A stretch of 64,000 bases of DNA, taken from the NCBI RefSeq assembly GCF_024498175.1, contig NZ_CP101823.1, positions 992,001-1,056,000 on the forward strand. Reading direction: 5' to 3'. Positions within the stretch are counted from its first letter, which is position 1, and every line of letters starts with the position of its first letter. Source of the DNA: Haloplanus salinarum. Its GTDB lineage: Archaea > Halobacteriota > Halobacteria > Halobacteriales > Haloferacaceae. This document shows, in pieces, positions 1 through 7,391 of the stretch. Both the position numbers and the translations under genes were made by a program. The notes below the pieces were generated by a model. The model did no database searches, was not told the origin of the DNA, and saw nothing but the letters and a program-made list of their open reading frames with translations.

Positions 1-1
1 C

Positions 2-547
2 GACATCCAGAAGCTCGCCGAGGACCTCATCAACTTCTCCGAGGACCAGCAGTTCTTCGAGTTGCCCGACGAGTACTGCACGGGCAGCAGCATCATGCCC
101 CAGAAGCGCAACCCGGACATTCTGGAGCTGGCGCGGGCGAAAGCCGAGGAGGTGTCGGCGAGCAAGGAGGCGGTCCGCCGCATCATCGGCAAGCTCCCGA
201 GCGGGTACAACCGCGACAGTCAGCAGACGAAGGGCCACCTCATCGAGAGCGTCGATACCGTACGTGCCACCGTCGACATCCTCACGCCGCTGATCGAGGA
301 CCTGGAACTCTCCGAGGAGTTCACCGTCGACGAAGGCATCTTCGCCGCTTACACCGCGAACCGGAAAGTAGAGGAGGGGATGGCCTTCCGCGACGCCTAC
401 CACGAGGTCAAATCGACCGAGGAGTACGAGGTCCACGACGACGTGGCCGAGCCGGTACGACAGCCGCTCGGTGACCTCCGGACGTTCTGGACCGACGAGC
501 GCGAGGCGTTCGACCGGATGTCCGAACGGCTGCTTGACGGCGACTGA
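2..547 (+). CDS. argH: Argininosuccinate lyase, C-terminal part (5' truncated by window)
   Basis: The reading frame is open from the window edge and gives 181 residues of C-terminal sequence. The fumarase/aspartase superfamily signature GSSIMPQKRNPD lies at about nt 83-118; it is the mobile catalytic loop with the active-site serine. The enzyme splits argininosuccinate into arginine and fumarate in the last step of arginine synthesis. The tail after the signature is helical and has the length expected for ArgH. The start and the upstream arg genes lie outside the window. The TGA stop is the first triplet of a palindromic repeat element. Confidence 0.93.
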   Translation, partial: DIQKLAEDLINFSEDQQFFELPDEYCTGSSIMPQKRNPDILELARAKAEEVSASKEAVRRIIGKLPSGYNRDSQQTKGHLIESVDTVRATVDILTPLIEDLELSEEFTVDEGIFAAYTANRKVEEGMAFRDAYHEVKSTEEYEVHDDVAEPVRQPLGDLRTFWTDEREAFDRMSERLLDGD

Positions 548-617
548 TACGGGTTATCGTAACCGTTTACCGGTGGTTCGCCGGATCATCGGTACTGACT
601 CACGACAACCCGGACGA
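545..617 (+). repeat. Stop-anchored palindromic element, copy A (internally deleted)
   Basis: This 73-nt element begins with the argH stop codon (TGATACGGG) and ends at CCCGGACGA. It keeps the conserved core CCGGTGGTTCGCC (nt 570-582) and the outer arms GGGTTATCGT / ACGACAACCC. Compared with the 86-nt copies at 4753, 15315, 31325 and 45985 it lacks about 13 nt of the right inner arm. It could act as a 3'-end hairpin. No coding capacity is seen. Confidence 0.8.
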
Positions 618-618
618 G

Positions 619-861
619 CTACAGCGTGTGTTCGTCGTCGGACTCGTTGCGGATCGCGGGATCCTGCTGGTCGTCGACCACCTGCGTGAACAGGTCCTCG
701 TCGGTCGTCTGGTTCGGGGAGTCGTCCGTGGTGTAAGCCGAGACGCCGAGCGAGAGCAGCTCCTCGACGGCCTGGTCCCGGTTGATGAACTCGCCCTCTT
801 CGACGAGCTGTCTGATCTCGATGTCGACGTCGTCCGGCAACGAAATTTCCGCGGAAGGCAT
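619..861 (-). CDS. Small CopG/RHH-like haloarchaeal protein (DUF7120-like)
   Basis: This 80-aa protein starts SAEISLPDDVDIEIRQLVEEG and continues with a segment in which FINRDQAVEELLSLGV fits a ribbon-helix-helix DNA-binding fold (beta strand, then two helices). The C-terminal third is acidic and low in complexity. RHH proteins usually dimerise and bind operators, but the target is unknown. The ATG at 861 is preferred over a GTG nine bases upstream, because a TATA-like TTTTTAAC at about 887-893 would place transcription close to that ATG (leaderless). The gene is divergent from the membrane protein at 975 and may share its promoter region. Confidence 0.7.
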   Translation of the reverse strand: MPSAEISLPDDVDIEIRQLVEEGEFINRDQAVEELLSLGVSAYTTDDSPNQTTDEDLFTQVVDDQQDPAIRNESDDEHTL

Positions 862-924
862 ATCCCTCACTCGGTCGCCCTCCGTGTTAAAAACCCGGTT
901 TCGACGGGGTCCCGCCGGCCGACA

Positions 925-936
925 CGAACACGTTCG
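925..936. promoter_or_regulatory. NarO-like palindrome CGAACACGTTCG
   Basis: CGAACACGTTCG is a 5-bp inverted repeat around two central bases. It resembles the haloarchaeal NarO-type consensus, which I recall as CGAACATGTTCG. It ends exactly 38 nt before the ATG at 975. The same spacing is found at 4733-4744 and 5306-5317. Confidence 0.6.
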
Positions 937-974
937 GGGTGGAACCGAGGGACTCGGGCCCCGTATCCGCGACC

Positions 975-2294
975 ATGGCAGCCGTCCCCGACGACGTCGA
1001 CACGGACACCCAGCCGCCGCTCTCGATCCCGCTCCGGCATTTCGTTGTCGCGCTGGCGTTCCTGCTGGCCGGTGGGGTCGTCGGGCTCGCGGACGGGCTG
1101 GGACTGGTGACCGGCCTCGCCCGCGCCGCCCACCTCCACCTGGTGCTCGTGGGCTTCGTCTGTCTCACCATCGCGGGCGCCATGACGCAGTTCGTCCCCG
1201 TGTGGTCCGGGACGAACCTGCACTCGAATCGGCTGGCGCGGGCGCAGTTGTGGCTCCTCGCCGTCGGCCTCGGCGGCCTGGTCGTCGGTTTTCTGGGCAA
1301 CCGGCCGTCGCTCCTCCCGGCGTTCGGAACGTTCGTCCTCGCGGGGTTCTGGACCCTAGCGTACAACGTCGGGCGGACGCTCGCGACGGCCCGGCCGTTC
1401 GACGTGACCGAGGGCCACTTCGCCGCGGCGCTCGGCTTCTTCGTCGTGCTGACCCCGCTTGGTCTCCTGCTCGCCGTCGGCTTCGTCGCGCGGCCGCTCG
1501 CCGCCCTCCCGGTTACCCGCGGCGGGGTCGTCGCGGCCCACGCCACCCTCGCCGTCTTCGGCGCCGTCCTGACCACGGTCTACGGGGCACTGTACCAGCT
1601 CGTGCCCATGTTCGGTCAGACGGAGCTTCGGGGCGTCGACCACACGCTCCGGCGGGTCGAGACGGTCGCACACCCGACGGGCGTCGTCGTCCTCGCGGCC
1701 GGTCGACTCGTCGGCGCCGCGGCGCTCGCCCGCGTCGGGGCCGCCCTCCTCCTCGCCGGCACTGCGGCCTTCCTCGTCGTCCTCGTCCGCCTACTCCGCT
1801 CCGCCCGTGCCCGACGGACGCCGATGCTGACCCGGTACGCACTCCTCGCGCCGACCGGTCTCGGCTGGGTGGCCCTCGCCGCCCCGGCGTGGCTCCGCGG
1901 CCCGCTCGGGGTCGGCGTCCGGTTCGGCGCGCCGAACACCGCCCACCTGCTCGGACTCGTCTTCCTCCTCGTCCTCCTGGGGACGCTCTATCACATCGTC
2001 CCCTTCCTCGTCTGGGTCCACCGCTACAGCGACCGTCTCGGGTTCGAGGCGGTGCCGATGATCGACGACCTGTACGACGACCGCCTCGCGACGGCCGACC
2101 TCGTCCTCGTCGCGGCCGGCGACGGCCTCCTGGTCGTCGGCGACCTGGTCGCCCGGCAGTTCCTCGCCCTCGTCGGCGGCGGTGCACTCACGACCGGTCT
2201 CGCCGTCTTCGTGGCGAACCTGTCGCTCGTCCTGTGGCGACACGCGCCGTCGTCGCTGGGACGTGACCCGTCGGAACCGACGCGAAGCGACTGA
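975..2294 (+). CDS. Polytopic membrane protein, heme-copper oxidase subunit I / NnrS-like
   Basis: This 439-aa protein has about 12 hydrophobic segments. Histidines sit in or next to membrane helices, for example AAHLHLVLVGF near the N-terminus and LLGTLYHIVPFLVWVHRYS near residues 335-355, as in cbb3/NO-reductase-like subunit I relatives and NnrS proteins. It lacks the full catalytic histidine set that I could assign with confidence, so a heme-binding sensor, an NO-related or an electron-transfer role is inference. The ATG at 975 follows the NarO-like palindrome by 38 nt, which groups it with the rSAM and DUF2249 genes. The downstream gene is convergent. Confidence 0.6.
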   Translation: MAAVPDDVDTDTQPPLSIPLRHFVVALAFLLAGGVVGLADGLGLVTGLARAAHLHLVLVGFVCLTIAGAMTQFVPVWSGTNLHSNRLARAQLWLLAVGLGGLVVGFLGNRPSLLPAFGTFVLAGFWTLAYNVGRTLATARPFDVTEGHFAAALGFFVVLTPLGLLLAVGFVARPLAALPVTRGGVVAAHATLAVFGAVLTTVYGALYQLVPMFGQTELRGVDHTLRRVETVAHPTGVVVLAAGRLVGAAALARVGAALLLAGTAAFLVVLVRLLRSARARRTPMLTRYALLAPTGLGWVALAAPAWLRGPLGVGVRFGAPNTAHLLGLVFLLVLLGTLYHIVPFLVWVHRYSDRLGFEAVPMIDDLYDDRLATADLVLVAAGDGLLVVGDLVARQFLALVGGGALTTGLAVFVANLSLVLWRHAPSSLGRDPSEPTRSD

Positions 2295-2304
2295 ACGGCG
2301 CCGT

Positions 2305-2919
2305 TCAGAACGGCGTCGACGGGCCGTCCTCGCCCTCGTCGGCCGGCATGTCGTCGACGCCACCGAGGCCGCGATCCCCCGCTCCCGCGAGCGTCCCGCG
2401 CTCCCCGTCGCCCTCGTCGTCCGGCACCGACCCCGAATCCAGGTAAGCCGCCTCCATGTCGGCGAGTCGGTCGTTGATCCGGACGCTCGACTCGTGCATC
2501 GGCGCGACCCTGACGCACACGAGGTCGAACTCGTGGGGCGAGCCGACGTCGTCGGCGTTCCAGGCCCGGAACGACGCCGTCACGAGCGTGTCGCTCTGCG
2601 GGCAGAACTCGGTCGTCGGCGTGAACTCCGCACGGAGGACCGAGGGGTCGTCGGCGTCGACGGCGTACCGATAGCCCGCGTTCGGGTGTCGCGTATCCAG
2701 GTTCAGACGCGCGAGGTTGTAGCCGAAGGTCACGTCGTAGACGGTACGCTCCTCGAACCGCTCGCGGGTCAGCCGGTGGAAGGCGGCGTGCCGTCGACCG
2801 GTCAGGACCTCGTGCCCGTCGAGGAACGGCCCCGGAGCGGGCAGGTTCTCGGGCCGGAAGGAGTCGTCGTCGTCGAAGTCGTCGCTGTCACTCGACCAGG
2901 GGCGCGGGACGAGGGGCAT
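2305..2919 (-). CDS. Uncharacterised haloarchaeal protein, possible member of the rSAM operon
   Basis: This 204-aa soluble protein begins MPLVPRPW and has strongly acidic, low-complexity ends. The centre (about residues 35-150) looks folded, with alternating strands (ERTVYDVTFGYNLARLNLDTRHP; FDLVCVRVAPMHESSVRI) and a single conserved-looking Cys in TTEFCPQSDTL. I do not recognise the family. It lies 29 nt downstream of the small gene ending at 2949 on the same strand, so it is probably the last gene of the operon that starts with the candidate RiPP at 4694. Confidence 0.6.
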   Translation of the reverse strand: MPLVPRPWSSDSDDFDDDDSFRPENLPAPGPFLDGHEVLTGRRHAAFHRLTRERFEERTVYDVTFGYNLARLNLDTRHPNAGYRYAVDADDPSVLRAEFTPTTEFCPQSDTLVTASFRAWNADDVGSPHEFDLVCVRVAPMHESSVRINDRLADMEAAYLDSGSVPDDEGDGERGTLAGAGDRGLGGVDDMPADEGEDGPSTPF

Positions 2920-2948
2920 GGCTACCGTTCACTACGGCGTCCCCTCAC

Positions 2949-3287
2949 CTACGCCCCGTCCCGAACATCTTCGTCCGGGAGGAACAGCCGCCCGGCCGTC
3001 TCGGGAGCCGCCGAGTGGCCGACCCCGCCCCCGTCTTCGCACTCGCCGGCGACGGCCACCCGTGCGGGTGCGAGGACGCCGGCGGCGATCCGGCCGGCCA
3101 TCGTCGCCACGGTCCGGCGCTGGGCCGGCGAGAGGTCGTCGAGCCGGCCGAGTGCGGTCGCCAGTTCCCGATCGGCGACGGCGACGCCCCGGTCGCGCAG
3201 GCGGCGGTCGAGCGTCGCGGCGTCCGGATCGGCGCCGTCGTTCGCGTCCGGTCGCGCCGTCGCACGGAGGATCGGTGGCGTCGACAT
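2949..3287 (-). CDS. Small protein resembling the glutamyl-tRNA reductase dimerisation segment
   Basis: This 112-aa protein starts 2 nt after the end of the rSAM gene. Its middle (DRELATALGRLDDLSPAQRR, then TVATMAGRIAAGVLAPARV) has the pattern of the C-terminal helical dimerisation region of HemA (ExxxxLxxL-x-LxxxxxxxxxxxxxRIxxxxLxxP). The catalytic and NADPH domains of HemA are absent, so it cannot itself be a glutamyl-tRNA reductase. A partner, regulator or tetrapyrrole-related role is speculation. It is translationally close to the radical SAM gene. Confidence 0.5.
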   Translation of the reverse strand: MSTPPILRATARPDANDGADPDAATLDRRLRDRGVAVADRELATALGRLDDLSPAQRRTVATMAGRIAAGVLAPARVAVAGECEDGGGVGHSAAPETAGRLFLPDEDVRDGA

Positions 3288-3289
3288 GG

Positions 3290-4396
3290 TCAGGGGTGGG
3301 GGCGGGACTCGTGGCTATCCGGGAGCGGTCCCTCGTAGCCGTCGGGGACGTACGCACAGAGCGGGTCGCTCGCCAGTGGATCGCCGGTCTCGGCGTAGGC
3401 CCGCGAGCGACTCCCGCCACAGACCCCCCGGAACTCGCAGGCGCCACACTTCCCTTCGAGGGCGTCCGGGTCCCGGAGGTCGGTGAACAGATCGGCGTTC
3501 CGGTAGCAGTCCACCAGGTCCGTCTCGCGGACGTTCCCGGCGGACACGGGGAGGAAGCCGGACGGGAACACGTCGCCGACGTGGCTGACGAAGGCGAAGC
3601 CGTCGCCGGCCGTGATGCCGACCCGACGACCGATGGCGTCGGTGGCTGCGGCCGCCGGCTCGCTCCCGTCGGTCCGGCGCTGGAGCGCGACCCGCCGGTA
3701 GTGGGGAGCTTCGGTGGTCTTGATGCCGAAGTCGGCCGACTCCTCGACGTCGACCAGCCACTCCATCACCCGCTCGGCGCGGGCCGGATCGATGCTGTCG
3801 AGGACCGTCCCGCGGCCGATGGGGACGAGGAAGAAGACCGACCACAGGACCGCATCGAGGTCGGTGACGAGTTCGCGGATCTCCGGGAGTTCGCCGACCG
3901 TCTCCGCACAGACGGTCGTGTTGATCTGGAGCGGGAGACCGGCGTCGCGGGCCGCCTCCGCCGCCCGGATCGTCGAGTCGAAGCTGCCCGGTTCGCCCCG
4001 GAACTCGTCGTGGGTGGCTCGGGACCCGCCGTCGACGCTCACCGCGAGGCGGCGGGCGCCGGCGTCGGCGATTTCCCCGACCCGCTCCGGCGTCAGCGAC
4101 GCCGTCCCGCTCGGGGTGAGCGTCATCAGGAGCCCCCGGTCGGCGCCGTGCTCGATCAGTTCGACCGTATCGTCGCGGGCCAGCGGATCGCCGCCCGAGA
4201 GCACGACCAACTGGTTCTCGCCGAAGCGCCGCGCCGCGTCGAGAAGTTCTTTCCCCTCCGCGGTGGTGAGTTCGTCCGGGTGGCGTTCCGGCTGGGCGTC
4301 CGCGCGGCAGTGCTTGCAGGTGAGTTCACACGCCCGCGTGAGCTCCCACACGAGGACGAACGGCCGCTCGTCGGTGTCGATGGCGTTCGGGTGCAT
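3290..4396 (-). CDS. Radical SAM/SPASM-domain enzyme partnered with the small protein upstream
   Basis: This 368-aa enzyme carries the radical SAM motif CxxxCxxC (C23, C27, C30 in TRACELTCKHCRAD) and a GGDP motif at about residues 73-76. Its Cys-rich C-terminal SPASM-like region (GKCGACEFRGVCGG followed by a further Cys) would bind auxiliary Fe-S clusters. The length and the phrase CKHCRADAQPERHPDELTT fit the rSAM family I recall as TIGR04053. SPASM enzymes often modify peptides or tetrapyrroles. The start at 4396 was chosen because it begins one base after the stop of the partner gene; the longer in-frame start would overlap that gene heavily. Confidence 0.85.
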   Translation of the reverse strand: MHPNAIDTDERPFVLVWELTRACELTCKHCRADAQPERHPDELTTAEGKELLDAARRFGENQLVVLSGGDPLARDDTVELIEHGADRGLLMTLTPSGTASLTPERVGEIADAGARRLAVSVDGGSRATHDEFRGEPGSFDSTIRAAEAARDAGLPLQINTTVCAETVGELPEIRELVTDLDAVLWSVFFLVPIGRGTVLDSIDPARAERVMEWLVDVEESADFGIKTTEAPHYRRVALQRRTDGSEPAAAATDAIGRRVGITAGDGFAFVSHVGDVFPSGFLPVSAGNVRETDLVDCYRNADLFTDLRDPDALEGKCGACEFRGVCGGSRSRAYAETGDPLASDPLCAYVPDGYEGPLPDSHESRPHP

Positions 4397-4397
4397 C

Positions 4398-4694
4398 TCA
4401 GCGGTGAACGCGGGTGACGTGCCCGCCACAGCCACACTGGTCGACGTACTCGATGCGCACGTCGTCGAAGGCGTCACGCAGTTCCGCGAAGAGGTACGTC
4501 TCGGGGTGCCCGTGATCGCCGTGGGTCACCAGGTTGACGTGGTAGCCCGACGCGGTGTGGTCCACCGCGTCGACCGCCCCTTCGACCACGAGTTCGCGGT
4601 CGTCGGCGTGTTCCGGCCCTTCGAGGTTCGCCGACCACGACGTCTCGTGAACCGTGTCCGTGATCGGTTCGGCGTCGTCGTGTGTTGTCTCCAT
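4398..4694 (-). CDS. rSAM-partnered candidate RiPP precursor, Htur_1727-like
   Basis: This 98-aa acidic protein ends in a short Cys/Gly motif, CGCGGHVTRVHR (residues 87-98). The C-terminal CGCGGHVTRV and the immediately downstream radical SAM/SPASM gene match the haloarchaeal family named after Htur_1727, annotated as a radical-SAM-partnered candidate ribosomally made, post-translationally modified peptide (from memory). Residues 1-75 would then be leader or carrier and the tail the modified core; that is inference. The stop is one base from the rSAM start. The promoter region has a NarO-like palindrome 38 nt before the ATG. Confidence 0.75.
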   Translation of the reverse strand: METTHDDAEPITDTVHETSWSANLEGPEHADDRELVVEGAVDAVDHTASGYHVNLVTHGDHGHPETYLFAELRDAFDDVRIEYVDQCGCGGHVTRVHR

Positions 4695-4732
4695 ACCTAC
4701 GGGTTGTCGGCCCACCTCCCAAAGCGGTTGCC

Positions 4733-4744
4733 CGAACACGTTCG
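4733..4744. promoter_or_regulatory. NarO-like palindrome upstream of the RiPP/rSAM operon
   Basis: CGAACACGTTCG sits within the longer inverted repeat CCCGAAC-AC-GTTCGGG (4731-4746). It lies exactly 38 nt upstream of the ATG at 4694 on the minus strand. A TATA-like ACAATAATC on the minus strand (about 4761-4769) falls inside the neighbouring palindromic element. Confidence 0.6.
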
Positions 4745-4752
4745 GGGGCGTG

Positions 4753-4838
4753 TCATACGGATTATTGTAACTGTGTACCGGTGGTTCGCCGCACCCCCCT
4801 GGCGAACCACCGGCCATGACTTACAATAGACGGTATCA
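4753..4838 (-). repeat. Stop-anchored palindromic element, copy B
   Basis: This 86-nt element, read on the minus strand, begins with the stop TGATACCG of the SRPBCC gene and ends CCGTATGA. The inner stem is GCCGGTGGTTCGCC (4801-4814) pairing with GGCGAACCACCGGT (4777-4790) around a 10-nt loop. The outer arms contain TATTGTAA / TTACAATA. It is the same length as the copies at 15315, 31325 and 45985. Its far arm also contributes AT-rich sequence just upstream of the RiPP promoter motif. Confidence 0.85.
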
Positions 4839-5252
4839 GGCGAACAGCGATTCGAGGTGGTCGAACTGCGCGTCGAGTTCGCGGCGCCGCTGTCGCTTGA
4901 TGACCGTCGCGTCGAGAAGGTCGCCGACGAGCGCCACGTCGAGCGAGAAGTCGGTCTCCGCCTCGACCCGGACGCCCGCCTCGCCGGCGTCCTCGATCCG
5001 GTAGACGGTCCGCATCGACTCGAAGATGCCCTCGGCCTGTTCGTAGGCCAGGACCGCGTCCGGTTCCTCGATCCGTCGGAGCGCCAACTCGAGCTGGGCG
5101 ATGCCCACCCGGTTGACGAGGTGAATCTCGTCGCCGTCGACGGTCACCTCGTCGAACCCGGCCGAGAGCATGAAGGGCTCGACGTCGAGGATCGCGTCAC
5201 GGACCGCCGACTCGGGGCCCGATATCGTCCGCGAAACGCTGACTGTCTCCAT
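4836..5252 (-). CDS. SRPBCC/START-like lipid or cofactor-binding fold protein
   Basis: This 138-aa protein begins METVSVSRTISGPESAVRDA, the usual SRPBCC opening in which a first strand is followed by a helix after a P/E-rich turn. It ends with a long helix (LLDATVIKRQRRRELDAQFD). Such proteins hold hydrophobic ligands in a helix-grip fold; the ligand here is unknown. The ATG at 5252 fits the domain start, and the longer open frame upstream has no domain. It is divergent from the DUF2249 gene and shares the 103-nt region carrying a NarO-like palindrome. Its stop lies in repeat copy B. Confidence 0.72.
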   Translation of the reverse strand: METVSVSRTISGPESAVRDAILDVEPFMLSAGFDEVTVDGDEIHLVNRVGIAQLELALRRIEEPDAVLAYEQAEGIFESMRTVYRIEDAGEAGVRVEAETDFSLDVALVGDLLDATVIKRQRRRELDAQFDHLESLFA

Positions 5253-5305
5253 GGTGGTGTTCCTCTTGCCTTCCCCAAGAACCCCGGGCACGGTGATCTG
5301 TGTGT

Positions 5306-5317
5306 CGAACGTGTTCG
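5306..5317. promoter_or_regulatory. NarO-like palindrome in a divergent promoter region
   Basis: CGAACGTGTTCG is a palindrome with two central bases of variation. It ends 38 nt before the ATG at 5356, the same distance as at the other two sites, and is 53 nt from the divergent ATG at 5252. The strict spacing points to the DUF2249 gene as the main target. Confidence 0.58.
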
Positions 5318-5355
5318 GGGCAAACGTCTGGCGGGTACTCTCCCAACCTCGATGT

Positions 5356-5619
5356 ATGTCAGGCGTCGAATCGCTGTTGGCCGAGACGGACGCCCCGCCG
5401 ACCGGTGACCACGAGGTGCTCGACGTGCGCGACCTGCCGCCGCCACAACCCCTGAAGCGAACGCTCGAGACCCTCACGGACCTCGACGAGGAGGGGGTAC
5501 TGGTGCAGGTGAACGACCGGGTGCCTCAGCACCTGTTCCCGCGACTCGACGACCGGGGGTTCGTCTACGACACCGTCGAAGCGGAGGATCGTGCCGTGAC
5601 CGCCATCTGGCGGGAGTGA
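5356..5619 (+). CDS. DUF2249 domain protein
   Basis: This 87-aa protein begins MSGVESLLAE. It contains the DUF2249 pattern: VLDVRDLPPPQPLKRTLETL, a helix, then VLVQVNDRVPQHLFPRLDDR and a closing strand ending TAIWRE. DUF2249 proteins have a small TusA-like fold and, in bacteria and archaea, often accompany nitric oxide or denitrification genes; the molecular role is not established. The start at 5356 is 38 nt after a NarO-like palindrome, and the convergent downstream gene begins the ABC transporter block. Confidence 0.75.
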   Translation: MSGVESLLAETDAPPTGDHEVLDVRDLPPPQPLKRTLETLTDLDEEGVLVQVNDRVPQHLFPRLDDRGFVYDTVEAEDRAVTAIWRE

Positions 5620-5635
5620 CGGCGTCCCCGTCGGG

Positions 5636-6451
5636 CTACTCCCCCGCGGTAACGGCGGCGACCACGTCGCCGACGTTCATCGCGACGGCGAGGACGAGCG
5701 CGAGAACGAACAGGACCAGCGTCGCGATGACGTTGAGTTTCGGCGCGGTTCCGTAGGCCAGCATCGCGTACATCGAGGTGGTGAGCACATCCATCGTTCC
5801 GGAGACGAAGTACGCACGGACGAACTCCTCGAAGGATCGGATCCACGCGAAGAGAAACCCCGCCGCGACGGCCGATACCACCTGTGGGAGCGTTACGTCC
5901 CAGAACGCTTCGAGGGGTGACGCGCCGAGGTCACGGGCGGCCTCCTCGAGGCTCTCGTCGAAGGCGGCGAGACGCGCCGACACGAGCAGGACGACGAACG
6001 GTAACCCATAGACCGCGTGAGTGAGTACCGTCGGAACGAACCCGGGGGTCACGCCGAGGACGCTCCGAAAGTAGATGAGTAGACCGATACCGAGGATGAC
6101 GCCCGGAACGACCATCGGGAGGACGACACCGACCCGAAACACGTCGGCTAGCGGGAAGTCGTACCGAACGAGCGCGACGCTCCCCGGGACGCCGGTGAGG
6201 GTAGCGACGACGGCGGCCAGCGTGGCGACGGTGAAACTGTTGGCGACGCTTCGGAGCAGTTCTTCGTCGCCGAGCGTCGCGCGGTAGTGTGCCAGTGTGA
6301 CCCCCTCGAACGGGAACAGCGTCGAGGCGTTCTCCGCGACCGATAGCGCGACGATGAACACGAGCGGGATCCAGAGGAAGGCGAGCACGAGCACGGTCCA
6401 TCCGGAGAGTGCCCGCGACAGCAGCCGGTCACGCCCTGTGGTCGCCACCAT
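5636..6451 (-). CDS. ABC transporter permease, PotC-like (polyamine type)
   Basis: This 271-aa protein has six predicted membrane helices. The cytoplasmic EAA loop (EEAARDLGASPLEAFWDVTLP, split here between helices 4 and 5) contacts the ATPase. Length, the opening RALSGWTVLVLAFLWIPLVF and gene order fit the second permease of spermidine/putrescine or iron-type importers. Its start directly abuts the stop of the first permease, so the two are translationally coupled. Substrate assignment rests on the family and is not certain. Confidence 0.85.
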   Translation of the reverse strand: MVATTGRDRLLSRALSGWTVLVLAFLWIPLVFIVALSVAENASTLFPFEGVTLAHYRATLGDEELLRSVANSFTVATLAAVVATLTGVPGSVALVRYDFPLADVFRVGVVLPMVVPGVILGIGLLIYFRSVLGVTPGFVPTVLTHAVYGLPFVVLLVSARLAAFDESLEEAARDLGASPLEAFWDVTLPQVVSAVAAGFLFAWIRSFEEFVRAYFVSGTMDVLTTSMYAMLAYGTAPKLNVIATLVLFVLALVLAVAMNVGDVVAAVTAGE

Positions 6452-7390
6452 CTACCGCTCACCTCCGGCAGTGGCGCCCGTGTCCGCGTACCGCACCGCG
6501 GCCGCGAACGCCACGACGACGACGGTGACGACGAACGCCGCGGCGGCGCTAGCGCTGGCGATATTGTAGGAGTCGACACGCCCCGCGATGAGTTGGCCGA
6601 CCATCAGGACGGTCGAACCGCTGAGAAACTGTGGGGCGACGAACGCCCCGAGGGCCGGGACGAACACGAACAGCGAACCGGCGACGACGTTGGGGAGGGT
6701 CAGGGGCCACAGAACGTCCCGGAACGCCGCGACGCGAGACGCCCCCAGATCCCTGGCGGCGTCCACGAGGTCGAAATCCACCGCGTCGATGCCGGCGTAC
6801 AGCGTCAACAGCATGTACGGGAACTGTGCGTGGGCAAGTCCGACGACGATGGCAGGGACGCCGAACTCGAACAGGCCGATCGATCCGAATCCGAGGGCCG
6901 CCGCGATGTCGTTGAGGATCCCGCCCTCGCCGAACAGGAGGTACCACGAGTAGACGCGGACGAGATACATCGTGAAAAACGGCACCAGCACCAGAAACAC
7001 GACGATGTGCCGGCCGCGTTCCCGGCGGGCCAGTGCGTACGCCACCGGATACGCCGTTATCAGACAGACGAGGGTCGTGGCCGCCGCGATACCGATCGAA
7101 AGGAACAGCGACCGGGCGAAGGGGGTCGTCCAGAACGGCGTTGCATCGAACAACGCGGTGTAGTTCGCGACGGACGGTTCCCAGACGATTTCGTAGGCGC
7201 TGTCGATCCGGGCGAACGAGACGGCGACCATGAACGACAGCGGCGCGAGCAACAACGCCGCGAGTAGTCCGCCGCTCGGCACGAGCATGGCCGCGTACCG
7301 CCCCCGTCGCGAGGACAACAGCCGCCCGATCCGTCGGGTCCGTATCCGGTCGATCCCGACGACGGGCGCGTCCGTGTCGGTATCGGCCAT
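6452..7390 (-). CDS. ABC transporter permease, PotB-like (polyamine type)
   Basis: This 312-aa protein has a cytoplasmic N-terminal arm of about 30 residues, then six membrane segments. The EAA loop VDAARDLGASRVAAFRDVLWP is present and ends in a Pro-rich turn. It pairs with the permease downstream and follows the solute-binding protein by one base on the same strand. The set is a complete importer with the divergent ATPase at 8733. Homology to PotB-type permeases is clear from layout; the transported solute is inferred. Confidence 0.85.
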   Translation of the reverse strand: MADTDTDAPVVGIDRIRTRRIGRLLSSRRGRYAAMLVPSGGLLAALLLAPLSFMVAVSFARIDSAYEIVWEPSVANYTALFDATPFWTTPFARSLFLSIGIAAATTLVCLITAYPVAYALARRERGRHIVVFLVLVPFFTMYLVRVYSWYLLFGEGGILNDIAAALGFGSIGLFEFGVPAIVVGLAHAQFPYMLLTLYAGIDAVDFDLVDAARDLGASRVAAFRDVLWPLTLPNVVAGSLFVFVPALGAFVAPQFLSGSTVLMVGQLIAGRVDSYNIASASAAAAFVVTVVVVAFAAAVRYADTGATAGGER

Positions 7391-7391
7391 C

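Noticed and set aside
2949..3287. Calling the small gene a true glutamyl-tRNA reductase
   Set aside because: Only the C-terminal dimerisation-like helices are present; the catalytic Cys domain and NADPH domain are absent.
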